Part shown: positions 1-17,172 of the stretch, in pieces
Layout: each line of letters starts with the position of its first letter
Position numbering within the stretch: position 1 is the first letter of the stretch
Assembly: GCF_021134715.1 (NCBI RefSeq)
Contig: NC_060022.1
Span: 4,035,001-4,099,000 of the forward strand
DNA: 64,000 nucleotides
DNA from: Daphnia pulex
Taxonomy: Eukaryota; Arthropoda; Branchiopoda; Diplostraca; Daphniidae
Direction of reading: 5' to 3'
Position numbers and translations under genes: made by a program
The notes under the pieces: generated by a model
What the model saw: the letters and a program-made list of their open reading frames with translations, nothing else
Told to the model about the DNA's origin: nothing
Database searches by the model: none

Positions 1-456
1 TCGACTACTACCATGGATGGTTTAGTAGTTGCGACTAAAAGGTGATCTTGTTTCTGGCGTTTCTGGCTGGCTCTTTTGTGGTTCGCACCCAAACGAGTGT
101 CTATGTGTATCCATCTCTCTCTCTCCTGTGTGTGTGAGTGTGTACATGCTCGGAAGCCAAAAAAAAAGTTGTGTGTGTGGATGTGTGTGTGTGTGAGGAG
201 AATCGCCTAGACGAGGAGCTCTCTCTCACTGTTGGTACGGGGCTTCTTCAACATTTTCGAGAACTGCCATTATTTTTGGAGAAGTAGTTTATCCCTTCTG
301 GCGTCTGCTTTGATCCTGGTTTGGCAAGTCACCTTTAGAATTGTTTTCTGGTTCTGATACACTGAGAGTGAGCCGAGTTAAACGATCGATTTAACATTGT
401 TGTCGAAAGTCGAGTAGAAGAAGAAGGGGGGAGACTCTCAAGGTCGTTTGTTGGAT
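1..456 (+). other. 5' leader / promoter-proximal region of the Sno/Ski gene
   Basis: This stretch precedes the first ATG of the Sno/Ski gene. It holds CT and GT microsatellites (about 112-124 and 137-197) and many short pyrimidine tracts, with no long reading frame. It is most likely 5' UTR and core promoter, but the transcription start cannot be fixed from sequence and may lie left of the window. Confidence 0.5.
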
Positions 457-3400
457 ATGATGTCGTCGCCGTCGTCTGTGACTGCCACTGGAGGCGCTTC
501 GGTCGCGGCCTCTGCACCGTCGGTCGCGGCCTATCCCAGTCCACACCTGAAGCAAGTTCTACGCTCTTACCAATCGGCCGCCTCGAGCTCGTTGTCGGGA
601 CCCAATGGAATCCTGGCTGGGCCGGAACACGGGGCCGAACAAGCCGGTTCAGGTCTGGTTTATTATGCATACCCCAATCTACCTCTGCCTGTGGTAGCCA
701 CATCAGTCAAGTCGTCTATGGCCGATCTGTCGTCGTTGTCGTCTGCTGCTCCCTGTAAAATCCGAGTCAAGAGCGAACCCATTGACGAGAAATCGTCGTC
801 GTCGCACGACAACTGCTGGTCGACACGCGGCGGTGGCCAGCACGCAGAGTACGACGAGTTCAAAGTGCTGAAACTCAAACGACCGGCCTATTATGCCACA
901 ATCAAGGACAAGGATGCCGTTGATTTGTCCTCGAATCGCGACGCAGCAGCCGCTGCCGCCTCAGTCCGGACCGCAACCAAACCGCTTCTGCCATCGTCAC
1001 CGCAGCAGCAGCAGCAGCCAGCAACAGTGCAGCCACCGCTGCTGCTACCATCGTTCCCTATTTTGAGCGCGGCGGATCGAGGCTGGAGTCACGCTGAACG
1101 AAATGAGACGCAGCTGGAGGGCCAACCGATCGCTTGTTTCACTGTCGGTGGCGAGCCGCGCCTTTGCCTGCCCCAAATCCTCAACTCGGTCCTTCGACAA
1201 TTTTACGTCATGCAAATTCATGCCGTCTGCGACGAATTGCAGATCAATTGCTCCCGCTGCACGGCCGAGCAGCTCGACAGCCTCAAGGCAGCACCGGCCA
1301 TTCTGCCCCGATCTGCCGCCAGCTGCGGGCTCATTACCAAAACCGACGCCCAGAGGCTGTGCAGCGCCTTGCTGCGTCGCGGGCTCAACGAAGCCAGTGC
1401 TGGATCCGCTCCCGAACCGCATCGAACAGGGCCGGCTCAACAACTGCCGGCTACTGCTGCTACTCTTCCTTCGGGCCCTTCTGAAGTCTCCATGAAGGAT
1501 TGCATCGTCAAAAAGGAACCGGAAACTCTTATGGATGATGAAGGAGGCGACAACACCACCCGGTGTAGTCGCAAAAACAACAGCAGCAGCGGCAGCAATG
1601 CCTGGTTCCGCGTCTACCACCAATGTTTCGGCAAGTGCGAGGGTTTGTGCAAGCCGGAATTGTATACGTCACCAGACGCAGTGTGCATCGAGTGTGCCGA
1701 CTGCAGTCTGACTCTGAGTCCCGCTGATTTCATTAGTCACGCCCATCGTTCGGTGGAAAATCGAACATGCCATTGGGGTTTCGATTCGACCAACTGGCGG
1801 GCCTACCTCCTTCTGGCCCGTCGTCAACAACAGCCGCAGCCATCCAACGAGGTTCTCCTTCATCAGCTGGACGAGTTTAAGAATCGATTTGGTTGTTCTT
1901 CATCGACAGCCGCTACGGCAGCAGCGGCAGCAGCCGTGGCCGTTAAAAGGAAACTCCAGGTAGATTATTATTGTTATTAACTGCCCATTAAATCCCACCA
2001 GACACACTCGGGAGTGGGCTTCCTGTTTGACAGCTAATGAATCCCCCCCTTCTTTCTTTTTTCTGAAAAAGAAAACTTTTTTAGCTTAATGGATAAAATA
2101 AAAAACTATTATAATCCAGGAATGTGGTCAGACATTTTATGCTCCCTCTCAAAAGTCTGGAACATAATTTTTACTTAGTTTTTAACTGACTCGGACAATG
2201 TCAAGATCCAGTTTTTGATGGCTGTAACTTTAGTTTCCTTTAGTTTGTTTTTGAGCCAGTTGACTATAGTCTCGTCGTAGTGGTCAATCAGTCACGTTCA
2301 TCAACGATAACTCGTCCTCGTTGCCTCTGGTGGAATAAGAAAATTTGTGGAGTACACATTTCCAACTGTAGGCGAATCGTATAAGATAATGAGGAAGAGG
2401 GGCATTTCGACGCACGCCACGGGTAATTGCGCAGTTGATCACCATCCAAGTTCCTTGAATTGGGGCCACATGAGTCACGACGTATACGTACGACTTTTTT
2501 CTTTCTTTCTTTCAACTTCTTACCCCCCAAAAGGAGAGTCTGTCGATAGTGACGCCATTTGTTCGACTTTTTCTACGCGAGATAATTTTAGTCGGGAATT
2601 TTCTTCTTCTTCTTTTAAAGTTATTCGATTGAAAATAGGAGAGGGGGCGGAGGGTTCATTTTTCTATTTTCCCTTAGCACCTCAACCTTTTTTCTTTTTC
2701 TTCTTTTTACGAGGTGAGCGGCCAAGACTTTGCTTTTGACTTGTGGGTGGAGCTCCTACCCAAAAAGAGGTGGGGGAAAACTTTTTTTTCGAGAGAGAGA
2801 GAGACTGTGAAAGCGCAGGCCTTCCATATATAGGCCGATTCGTAATAATCATTTTCTTGGAAAGTAGTTAAAGTCGGACTTTGCGCGCCAAGAAGCTCGT
2901 TATTTTCCTAGGCCAGTCAACAAAGGAAGATCTCACTAATTGTTACCATCTGGTTAGCATCAAGTCGAAACTTGATAATAAGGCCGTCAAAGCCAAGTAA
3001 GACGAGAAAGAAAATGAAAACACATTTTCCCTCTAGTCGATCTCTATAGTAGAGAGAGAGAGAGAGCTAGCTAGCGTAGGCGGTGACAGTCGAATGAAGA
3101 AGCAGAAGAACGGAGGGCTTCATCGATCGCTTAGGAGCTAGGAGCGCTTCCTCTTTCCCTCTTATAGCGACCCACAAAGAGGGAGGAAAGAGAGCATAGG
3201 AAGTAGTAGATGACGTCGTTGTTGTCTTGATGGCAGGCTGGGAAAAAGTATAGTACTACCAAGGATGTTGAAGGGGGAGAAAAATCGATGCCAACTCTCT
3301 CTCTCTCTCTTTCTGGAGGCGGATATTGTATACTCCGCCATGGACATAAACACGTCGAGCTTGTGACCCTCGGCGAATGAATGAGCTCCACTGAAATATA

Positions 3401-4600
3401 TATATCTGTATGCCCACCCCCGCCTTTGCTGCCCAGCCAAGGCATTGCAATCTGATGGTATTTTTCTGATTTCACTAGACGGCCGAGGAGCCCATGAAAA
3501 TGAGTAAAGTCTATCTGGCGGCAACAACCACTGCAGCCGACATAATGGTGGAGAACCAGCACCAGCACCATGCAAAGAGGTACAAAGAACATGGCGGTCG
3601 CCAATCGCCAGCCGTCACCACGCCCTACGATCCGGCGTCGACCGGGTACCATCATCATCATCACCTCCACCCCGCCGTCTACAACAACAACAGCAGCGTC
3701 GGGAGTAGTGCCTATGGCAATGGATTGCGTGAGTCTCCTCCTCCTCTCCAGGAAACTTCATCGCGAATCCCGCACGATAAGGCCGGACAGCCGAATGTGG
3801 CTTTGCTGGCCCCGCCCCGTCTCGCTTTCCATTCTGCCGCTCCACCTAACGCCTACGCCGCCGATCCTTTGCCGCCGCCGTCGGTCGGCAACCCCGAAAT
3901 TGAATTGAGCAGCACCGACACGGAAGACTCTGAATCGATACCGTCTCACAATGGAGGTACGACCCTCTCGCTGGCCATACTATTCTTTATATAACATAAG
4001 AGAGATCACACAACGCCGCGTGCAACCATGTCCTGACGGCCCGGTGATGTCACCTTAATCGCAGTCAATGGACGACATGCGACCCACACAATCTTGATGC
4101 CCACGTTTCATCAAATAATCTCGTTTGTCTTATTTTGTTTTTTCTTTTCCTTGGATTTCTTAATGTGCAGATGAGAAACAAGTCTGGGAGCTACCGGCTA
4201 ATCTGGCTCAAGAAGTCAGCTCAGTTGAAGAGCTTCTCACAAGGGGAGGATGTGATTCAGCCAACAGCCGGTTGGTACTCCAGGTACGAACCCCTAAACA
4301 AGAGTTCCCCCCTCCTATTTTCTTTCTGACTCTGTACTGAGGTATACTTTTTTCTCACACATAGGCATTTCGCCGCTTGTGCTTCCGTCTCAACTGGGCC
4401 CAGGAGCAGCAGCAGCAGCAGTACCCACCAACAACAACCAACAACGCTGTTCTCAAGGTGAGGAAACCCTTTGGAAACCTAAATTCCCCGTTATACTCGA
4501 AACGAAAAATTAATTGTCGTTTTTCTTTCTTTCTCTTTTGCAGTTGAGGACAGATTTGACGGAATGCGATGGTAGCAGCACCAAGTACAAATCTACTTAG
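457..4600 (+). CDS. snoo: Sno/Ski family transcriptional co-repressor, 5 coding exons
   Basis: CDS join(457..1959, 3479..3956, 4171..4283, 4365..4457, 4544..4600), 747 aa; all phases agree and introns are GT..AG. Two hallmark domains are visible. The Ski/Sno/Dac (DHD) domain lies at about residues 215-325, with [20 protein letters not shown], the [10 protein letters not shown] segment and [13 protein letters not shown]. The SMAD4-binding SAND-like domain lies at about 379-465, with [15 protein letters not shown] and the zinc ligands of CIECADC and HAHRS..CHWGF. The family represses SMAD-dependent TGF-beta/BMP target genes in the nucleus. A poly-Ala stretch ends exon 1, and exon 2 carries His, Ser and Pro-rich tracts. 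The long C-terminal coiled coil of vertebrate Ski is not encoded by these exons, so this may be a short isoform or another 3' exon may exist. Start chosen as the first ATG (457); the next codon is also ATG. Confidence 0.9.
1960..3478 (+). other. First intron of the Sno/Ski gene
   Basis: This 1.5-kb intron starts at CAG|GTAGAT and ends TTTCACTAG. It is far longer than the 60-90 bp introns that follow. It contains GA repeats (2791-2803, 3052-3066) and a TATATATA-like element near 2826. That could mark an alternative promoter for a transcript starting in exon 2, whose ATG is at 3494. Nothing else coding is supported. Confidence 0.5.
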
Positions 4601-7600
4601 GTTTCATCTTCTCGATTTGAGATTTCTTTTTTCTTTCCTCCTCCTTCGTTTTGTTTGTTTTTGGTTGCGTGTGTGTGTGTGTGTGTGTGTAGTTTGAAGA
4701 GCAAAGAACTCGACTGCGCCTCGGTGACAAGTGGGGGGGGGGAGGCCATCAAAATGAGCTGTGCGGAAGCCTCACATAAAATCGTGCCAATCTCTTTAGA
4801 AAGAGGAGAGAGAGAGAGAGAAGGACTCTGTACAATATCCCCCAAACACACAGACACACACACACACCAAGTCCCTCCCCTTTTCCCCCCACACACAGAC
4901 ACACTCTGCCCTGCCCGTGAGTGTGTGTGCTTAAGCTCGCGTGAGCGTCCTCTTGGGTGGGTAATCCCGGCCCTGTCTCCCTTATCGTAACTCTTTTCCT
5001 TGTTCTCTTCTTTACTTAAAATGAAACGAAAAAACAAAAAAGAGACGAGGGTAAGACACTATTGGACGAAATCGTCAGGATGTTGAAAGAAAAAGAAAAC
5101 AGTAGTTTACCTTTGAATGGGGGGTAGTGATTCTTTGATATATATCTTATCTTCTCTATCTATCTCTAATTCTTAAACAATTTATATATTATATATACGA
5201 TATCGACTGTATATACAAGAGAAGAAGTTGGGAAGTTTAGTGGAGTAGCTATTCAAAGAAATTGGATCATGATGATGATGCTCTATTTTTCCCCTTTTTT
5301 TGAGGCGACAAAATCGGAGGGTGATAAAGTTGTGTGTCAGCTCAATTCGGCTACGACCTGATTGTGTGTAATTTATAATAATAATTGTGATTGGATTTGA
5401 GCCGAGCCCAATGTTGGCTCATCCTCCACCTCCTCCACGATTGTGGTGTTTTTTTTTTGTGCGAAAATTGTTAACATCCGACCGGGTTTAAAACAAAAGT
5501 GTTAAAAGAAAATAATAATTTACCTCTCCCCCCCTTTACACACACACACACACACAAATTGTTCTTGTCCCCCCAGCTTCTTCTTTTCTATCTGTCTCAT
5601 GTTCACTTTTTAAAAATTATCTATAGTTTACGTAACCTAGCTATAAACAAAAAAAAAATATTCATTAGAGCCGCGGACACGTTAAAAAAAAACCACCCCC
5701 TGCCCTCCCCAATGTTATGTGCCCATTTGAACAACCAACAACAATTTCGAAAGAAGAAAAAAAAAAGAAAAATTTAAGCAGCGTGCATTACATGTTTGTG
5801 TCAAGTCTGTTTCACTGCCAAGGGATCGACTGCCACACCTGAGCGCGTTTTTGTTTCGGCACCACCACTGATAATGGTCCGATATATCTATATTATCTAC
5901 ATATATATACATATTATTATATATATATATCTGTTTGTTTTTTTTTTTCTTTTGTTTTTTTATCAATTATTCGTTGAAAAAAGGGGCCGAATTAACTGGG
6001 AGATTGGGCGTATGGGTGGAAAGCTTTTTATGAAAACCAGAGAAAAAAAAATGCGAGAAAAGAGAGGAAAAAAAGTACAAAATTATTACTATGTCGGATG
6101 TGTTCACTGGCAACTCAGTTGATATGAAAAATCATCGATTCATTTTTTTTTTTATTGTTGTTGAATTTTCCCTTCTATACGAAAACAAAAACAAACAAAT
6201 CGGAGTGAAAAAAAGAAAACGGTCCTCCACCACCACCGCCAGCCCAGAGACAATTTTGTACACATTACACACACACACACACACATCTCTTGTGCGCGCG
6301 CGCTTCTACCGGTGTTATGTAAAATTGTGACATAATTTCTTTTGTTCAAGCTAATCTCTCTCTTCTGTCCTGACTTTTTTTTTTTTGTTTTATTATTGAC
6401 ACACAAACGAGACATAAAGAAAGAATGAAAAGTAATCGTCGATATTATTCATTAAAGAAACACAAATAAGAGGACGAGATTGACTCATTTCTTTATTTGT
6501 ATTTTTTTAAATCTCTTTCTCTCATGTCTATACTGCATTTATGATGTTTCCGCTTCAAAATCCATCTTTTTTTTTCATTATTATTATAAAATATTGGAAT
6601 GATTTTTTTCCTCTTCAGCCCGATAAAAACTTGTGATTTTTCGCTTCAATGATAATATTGGAGAGAGAAAAGGAAAAAATCTGAATAGACTTGAAATTGG
6701 AACGCAGTTTTTTCTTTGTTCGTCTATCATCTTTTTTTTTTTTTTTATAAAAAAACTTTTTTGGTTGTAATCCAATTCGTTTGATCCTTTCGGACTCGAA
6801 TCCCTGTAACGTGCGTCACTTTCAAAACGTAACTCGATTGAACTCAAAGACGGAATCACCAAAAAATCGGTTGACAAATCGAGAGACATTTGGTAAAAGA
6901 AAAGATTGAAATTTTCCTTTACAAAACCCAATGCCTTCCGTTATTTTAAAATTCTGGTCGTCGAATTTCTCCAGACAGTCGGGAGTTGCTAGCTGCTAAA
7001 AATTAACTTTCAACTTGGCAACTTTTCAAAGTAGTTCTTTTTTTTTTTATTCCCAAAAAAAAAAGAGAAATTCTTTTTTGGGTTTTCTTATTCGAACGTA
7101 CCAACTTATTCATACCACAAGACTTGAATGCCAATTTAGAGAAATGCAGGTTTTTGCACGGTTGAATGGCTGAGCAATTCAACTCGAAAGATGTTTTATT
7201 TAAAGCTGATCCCCCCCCCCCAAAAAAGAAGACTTTAAAGCTCCGGAAATGATGCTCTGTTGAACTTTATTTCTTAACAATCTGATTCGATATAATCTCG
7301 GTTCGTTGGGATTTATTCGTTTTTTTTTCCTTCCCCGTTCAAAGCTATATTTTAAAAATACTAAATTAAATCTTTTCAATTGACTTGGAACAGTTTGCCT
7401 GATGGTCGTTTCAGAATTTATAATCCGGATCTGCTCGACTTTTTCCTTCTTTAACCGTGAAATCTCCAACTGATGGACATTGATTCCCATTTTATTTTGT
7501 AAACTAAAAAAAAGAAGAAGAAAAACGAATTTTCCCGAACGAAATGATTTCATGCCGAGGTTGGGGACAGATGGAATTACCAAATGTCAGCAGACGCACA

Positions 7601-10315
7601 ACACAAAATCCATCTTTTTCAATTATACACTATCGCTTAATATTTGATTTGGTTCCAGTTCTCCGAAAGCTTTTATTTATTTACTCAATTAGATTAGCAT
7701 TTGATTCCATCTGCATCTGTGAAATGGTAGACAGCAACATAACTCTTGATGGAAACACTGTGGGGCCCGTCTGCTGGCGATTACATATTTTTAAAAAATA
7801 ACAAAATTTAAAAAAAAAAAGAGTTTCGTCTTTCAATTTCAGTTCACGTCGGTCAAGAAGCCGGCGGCGAAGGGACGGTCGACGGTCGGCATTTTTTGAA
7901 AAAAAGATTATTATAAACAAGTCGGGAATGCTCGAGTTTACTACTACACCAATAACATTTTGCAATCTGGAAACGTTTCAGACATTGTACGAGCAAATGT
8001 CAGATATTATTAATGTCCATCTGCTATCATGTGAATTTCACGGGGGGGGGGGGGGGAACAAAAAAACCCGAGCAAAGTTAAGAAAAAACGTGAATAAAAA
8101 TTGAGCCAAGGAATGCTGGCAGTTGTACTCGGCTGCAGTTTTGTTTTGTTGTCGTGTGCAGGCGGTACCAAAACGGGAGAGGCTTCTACCATAATCTATA
8201 TCGAGACTCCCCCAACCGACCAACGTGAGTATTATAGAAATGGCTGCCGTCGCCATGTACACACAACAGCACCGAAATAGTCATTTTTTTTCTCTCTCTT
8301 TCTATTTTTTAAAAAATGGAAGGAAAAAAAAAAGTGTCTGTCGAGGAGAAAAGATGATGACCAGTAGCAACCGACTGACTGACTCTCTTTCCTTTTTCGC
8401 TTGACAGCAACGGAAAAATAAACCAGTTGGAACGCCGTCAAGAAGAAAAAAAGGAGGAGCAGTACTACACAATATTTGCGGTTTCTTTCATCAACGGATT
8501 TTTAACCATCTAAATTCTCGACAGCCCAAACAGAGACAGACAGACAGAGTCTGTCGTAGTCCTATATTTGTACACTGCTGGAAATGTGAAATATATCTAA
8601 CGGGAGCTGGAAGAAGAAGAAAACAAGACAAAGTTAAGGACTGTGAAATGAAAGTGGTGATTATAGGCCCTAAGACAAACGGTGCGTGAGTGTGTGCGTG
8701 TGTCGCGGCCAAATGTGACGGGAAACTCGGATCCCGCGGACGTGAGCATTTGCAAACGCGTGTGAGCTCTCCACTCTTTTTATACAACGAGGCGTCTAAA
8801 ACGAAAAAAAAAAAACGAAGAAAAAACGTGCACAAATAAAACGTATATTTCCGTCCACGTCCATGTATAGGAGGGCGAGTCTTTTCTGCACACACAACGT
8901 ATAGGTCGCGGTCTATTTTGAATATAGCGAGAAGAAAAATAAAACGAAACAAAACAGCAAATCAACGACAAATCTGTGCATTGCTCGACCGCAAAAGGAG
9001 CTAGAGAGAAACGAACGTGGATGAAGAAGAAGAAGGGACATGTGGTCATTGACATGATAGCCCGTCGTCGCTGCTGCTGCTGCTGCTGCTGCGCACTCGC
9101 CGACGGAATATCAATAAAGTCACGGGTTTCTATACGATTCGCTGAATAATGCGAGAGAAGAAGACAAAGTCTGTTTTGTGTTTAGAGAGAAAAAACAAAA
9201 AAGATTCGTCGACATGCGCTCGCCCCTGTCTATGACACTACATCGCGCCGGTTGACAGGCTTTTTATACTGTCTCCTAGTAGACAGCAGAGTCCCAGGCT
9301 CTCTCATGTCCTAGGTCGTAAAAAAGTCGATATATCACCGGGCACTAAATTTGTGTGTCTTGTGAAAGCCCAGCAGCAGCCACACCACCAGGCTCTATAC
9401 CTTTTTCTGACCCTTTTTCTTTATTTTCTTTTTCTTTCAGGCCATGAACCCGGACCCTCCGAGTTTTGAACCACCGCCAGCAACACACACACAGACGGTG
9501 AAAGTCCGAGAGAGGAAAAATATCGTCATAAAATTCTTCTCTTTTATAATATTCCTAGCGCCAGCGCAGTCTTATTCGTCCTCGGAGTGTGTGCATAATA
9601 TGGAGGTACCGTTAACCCACTTGAACTTGAAACCTCCGTCAGCCTTTTTTTTTTTTTCGAATTCTATTCTTCAAACGAGGCCAAAAATAAGAGGAACCTA
9701 GGTTGTAGGTCGTTAACTTCGTACTGCATGACGCTTGGATGTTCAACGAAAGTCTGGAGGTCGTTAAAAATCAATCCGAAGCGGATCTTCAAACGGAAAA
9801 ATGTCCCCAACAGTCGAAGAAATATGTGGGGTATATTAATCGTCTAGTATCCTCATGGAAGACAATTTTGATCCGTGACTGATTTGGACTTAAATTATTT
9901 AACCTAATTCGAGAAGATTCTTCAAAAAAGTTCAGGAAAAAACCGCTTTTCTTCAAACATCACACAATCCCTGATTGCATCGTAACATAAAGTTACGAAA
10001 TAAGTCGAGACTTGACGTTCAATCGTCTCTCTCTCTCATGAGAACTTTCAGCCCCGCTTCGATGCGGTGATTGATTACCGGAGAATTCGTGACGACATGC
10101 AAAATCAATCAAATATGCCAAGAGCCGGTTTTCGGGCATTATTGCATCAATGTACCACGAGTGAATATTCCAATATCTGATCGATCGTTTTTAAAATCGA
10201 TTCGTCGCGGAATGCGCTCTAATTGGCAGCGACCATCGACCTGAAACGTGTATTACAAGACATTCCAAACAAACATTTAGGTTTGTGTATTAATCTTCAG
10301 ACGTAGACTCGATAA
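4601..10315. other. Gene-poor region: Sno 3' UTR then low-complexity DNA
   Basis: The Sno 3' UTR probably begins at 4601; an ATTAAA near 6450 is one possible poly(A) signal. The rest is dominated by homopolymers and microsatellites: GT near 4668-4691, CA near 4852-4868, 5537-5556 and 6267-6286, CTG near 9070-9091. Reading frames here are short, rich in Phe/Lys or Thr-His, and follow the repeats. A small open frame at 9444-9701 lies behind a good acceptor (TTTCTTTCAG) but has no recognisable protein features. I see no supported gene. Confidence 0.5.
8042..8056 (+). repeat. Run of 15 guanines
   Basis: An uninterrupted G15 homopolymer flanked by CAC and AAC. Such a run can form quadruplex structure and is prone to length change. 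Shorter C runs occur at 7210-7220 and 28316-28327. Confidence 0.9.
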
Positions 10316-11082
10316 TAGCGTTGCAAATCTAGTTTTGCCAATATCTAGTTTTATCTTATTAAACTCGGTTTTATTTGATTAATTTTAATTTTTTATGAGT
10401 CAATTTTCGAATCATTTTTGCAATCTGGCAAATGCAAAACCGTGCCGTGACAGATTGCAGACAACCAGTTCAGGTTCAGCGAACGATACATGAAAGTATG
10501 AAACCGAAACGTCTTTATCGTTTTAAATTTTCGACAGTGTGATAAAATACTAAAAATTATACATAAAACCTACAAGGAAATTGTTCGTGCACTTCACCAC
10601 GATCATTCTACTATTTTGGCAGGTATGCTTGTCTTAATTTTGTAAACCTGAGTGTGTGAATTATTTTGTGGTGTAAAAAGCTGGCAGGTACAGGAATAGA
10701 GCTCTTTTCTTTCTTGTCAGAGACTAGTCTGAAGTTGAATTAGAAACAAAAACGAAGGCATCATTTTAGACATTTCATTGTTTTCTTGTCAAACATCATC
10801 CATGTGAACAAGTCACTTGGTAGTTGTCGTTGGTTTTCACTGTTCAACTTAAACAAGCACTCGTGCAGGTTTTTTCAAAACATTGAGGACTAGCTGAGTT
10901 TTTAAATGAGTTTAAAAAAGAGTTAAAACTTCATAATAAACTGAATATTATCCAGTTTATTATCTTGTAATTAACTGTAAAAAAAAACTAAATTTTGATT
11001 TCATTTTATCATATTTTCGAAAAACCAAATGATTGAATTTAGTTTTATTTCGTCTTTTTTTAAAACTAAATTTGCAACGCTA
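10316..11082. mobile_element. hAT-like non-autonomous DNA transposon (MITE), copy 1
   Basis: The 767-bp element starts TAGCGTTGCAAATCTAGTTT and ends with the inverted counterpart, AAACTAAATTTGCAACGCTA, one mismatch over 20 bp. It is flanked by an 8-bp duplication, CTCGATAA at 10308-10315 and CTCGATAG at 11083-11090 (7 of 8 match). An 8-bp target duplication and a TAGNG-type terminus fit the hAT superfamily. There is no transposase frame, so it is non-autonomous. The interior is AT-rich near both ends. A diverged relative lies at about 17,173-18,018 and shares several blocks in the same order. Confidence 0.8.
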
Positions 11083-12954
11083 CTCGATAGTCTACTGCGA
11101 TGAAGATTTCCACCCAACGACTCGAATCACCCGGATAATCCGGCAATGTGAAAACCCCGCCTATATATAGATCTTACTGCACACACAAACGATTTTATGT
11201 ACTACGTGTACAAGAAACAGAGACTCTCTAGCACAGATTGTTTCCAGCCAGTTAAAACGCCGGCCGGCAAAGTCAGCACTGCTGTCTAACCTCAATCCTC
11301 AAATGGGCAGGTCTTTTTTTTTTTCTTTTCCAACAGTATACGTAGGAAACCATCAGTGGCGTATATAGCAGCAAGCAAGCTGACCGCAGAGTATTATATG
11401 GTCTCAGCCCAACCGCCATCACCACATATTATGTGGGCACGTATTTTTGCCCGGGTTGTACTTTTCCGGGACATTAACAATTCCAACAAATAGCGAGCAA
11501 TTCCGTTTTTCAAATACGGGATGATCATTTTGACCACCGATTGATTCACATTATTGTTGTTAGTTTTTATTATTACAGTGTTTTTTTAAAAAGGTAAACT
11601 GTTTGAATAAACTCTATAATACACGAGATGTGTGTGATGAATAAGGCGAGGCTAATCATTTTTCCTTGGGAGCTTGATGGAAATAATGATTAGCTCCAAA
11701 CGAGCCAAAAAGAAAACACACAAAGTCTCTGTTTTTAACTGCGGCTTTCGTGTGTCGGGATTTCTATCCCGGAGCCTAAATGATTAATGGGCGCATTAAA
11801 TTTGTGAGAAAATAAAAGAAGGGCCCCTTTTGTGTGTTTAGATTTATGCAATATACTCTGGGGGTGTTATTCCCACGACATTCCTTGGTTATTGTTACCA
11901 ATCATATTTCGTCCAAAGAACTATTTATTTTTTAATGGCCGACTGTGTGTGCGTATGTCTATTCCGAGTCATATAATTTACACAAGCCCTGGGATTGTCA
12001 TGTTTGTATCAAAACGTAGAGAAAACACGTACACATTTCCCTGATAGAACCTACACGACTACTCCATCTCTACTTTTATATGCCATATTATATGGATAAA
12101 AAAAGGAAATAGCGAAGCGAAAACGACTTTGTCTAGACAGCTGGGTGTCACAGAGTACAAACATTGCAGTTGCCTATTTGAAACCAAACTATCGAGGCTC
12201 ATCTCGCGTCGTAAAAATTTGTGTTTTTTTTTTTTGTTGTGTCTACCCAATTGTTTCGGACAAAGTTGCATGAAATATGTGTTTCATAATAGTCCATCTG
12301 TTGGAGCCCGGATGTGTAGGTAATAATCCTTCAAACATTTTCTTTTGTTAAAGAGAAAGCCAACCGTTCCCAACGAACCCTCCCTTCTAAACCGACATTC
12401 TTCTGGCTGTTACGGTATCCCCATTAGGTAATGATACGGGGACCAGAAAAAAAAACCCACGGTTAAGAAAATGAAATAAAAATGAGCGCACAATGTACAG
12501 CCTTAGTCAAGTCGGCAGTGTGCGGTTTTTGACCAAGGAGAGCAGTACACGGTTTAGTATTGCTCCCTGAATTCCTTTTCTCCCTTCTTTACCTCCAAAC
12601 TCTAGAATAATGAATCACGAAGGAAAGATTGTGGTTTAAAAATACATGTTAGACATCAATAGGATCAAAAGAGCATTCACATTTTTGTGCTTTTTCTTTT
12701 CTTCGTCGAAGAAGAAGACCTACTCCGCCAAAAATTAAACCATAAATAACACGATTGGCAGGCGATCAACCGGCCGACGGCATGCCGAAGAAACATGTTA
12801 ATGAAAGAAAAAAGAAAAACCCGAGATTCTTGTATACAAAAAGAAAAATTGCGGCAGGCAAAGGTTGAACTCGCTTTGGAACAGACGAGTGGCACATTTC
12901 AATGGAAAACCAACAAACATATAAAGAAGAAGAAGAAAAAAATGTGTTTCTCTT
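11083..12954. other. Intergenic region between the MITE and the Ack 3' end
   Basis: No supported gene. TATA-like strings occur at about 11162-11169 (TATATATA) and 11362-11367, followed by CAGT-type initiator-like sequences, but no credible coding exon follows them. The last few hundred bases before 12,955 probably hold the Ack 3' UTR, which is transcribed leftwards. Confidence 0.4.
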
Positions 12955-16542
<3,588 letters not shown>

Positions 16543-17172
16543 TTCTGTTTTTATTTAAGCCGAAACAACAACCTAACAACTAGGGAGTTGTCAACAGGAA
16601 AAGGGCTGACAATCTTTGACTGGAGGGAAAGCAACACATGATTTACCAACAAAGTGGGAAGCTGCAGCAGTTACGACATATTTCCGTCAAGACTATCTAT
16701 TTGGTCAGTCAAGGAAATCAACGGTTTCAGATCGATCGACTGGTTCGTTTGACACCATAATGTAAATAAACAAAGTGTTTGACTAAGTACTGATAGATGG
16801 CGTTAAAAAAACTTCCAAGCCTGGCCGCATTCATAAAGTAGCGCTAGCTGTTCGTACATGTCCTAGGCTTACTAGCAATTTACTCAGCAGATCAGGCGGA
16901 TGGTCACCCAAAGTTCTATGAAAGTTTTCGCTAGACGTGGTAAGCTTCTTCATATTTTTTTTTATGAGTAAAATATTGGATAAATAGGAATGAATTTGAT
17001 CAACATTTATTCACATCCAATAAAATGCCCCGTCGTCCGCTACCAACTTGGGAACTTGCCCACATTCCCTAATTTTGTAAACGACAATCCGCGGTCTATT
17101 TCAAACGTGGAATAATGGCAAGATCTCTAAAGAAATTCGGGTTCTGGAATATGTTACGTCAAAGAAAAAAAA
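16543..17172. other. Ack upstream region
   Basis: This is the 5' flank of Ack, with promoter and 5' UTR read leftwards. No TATA box stands out and no other gene is supported. Confidence 0.4.

Noticed and set aside
1045-1623. 192-codon open frame on the minus strand inside the Sno/Ski exon
   Set aside because: It lies wholly opposite the conserved DHD and SMAD4-binding coding sequence and has no domain; it is a shadow of codon bias.
4668-5556. Regularly repeated CA/GT and GA tracts that might suggest an array
   Set aside because: Simple microsatellites without unique spacers; not a CRISPR array, which would not be expected in a eukaryote.
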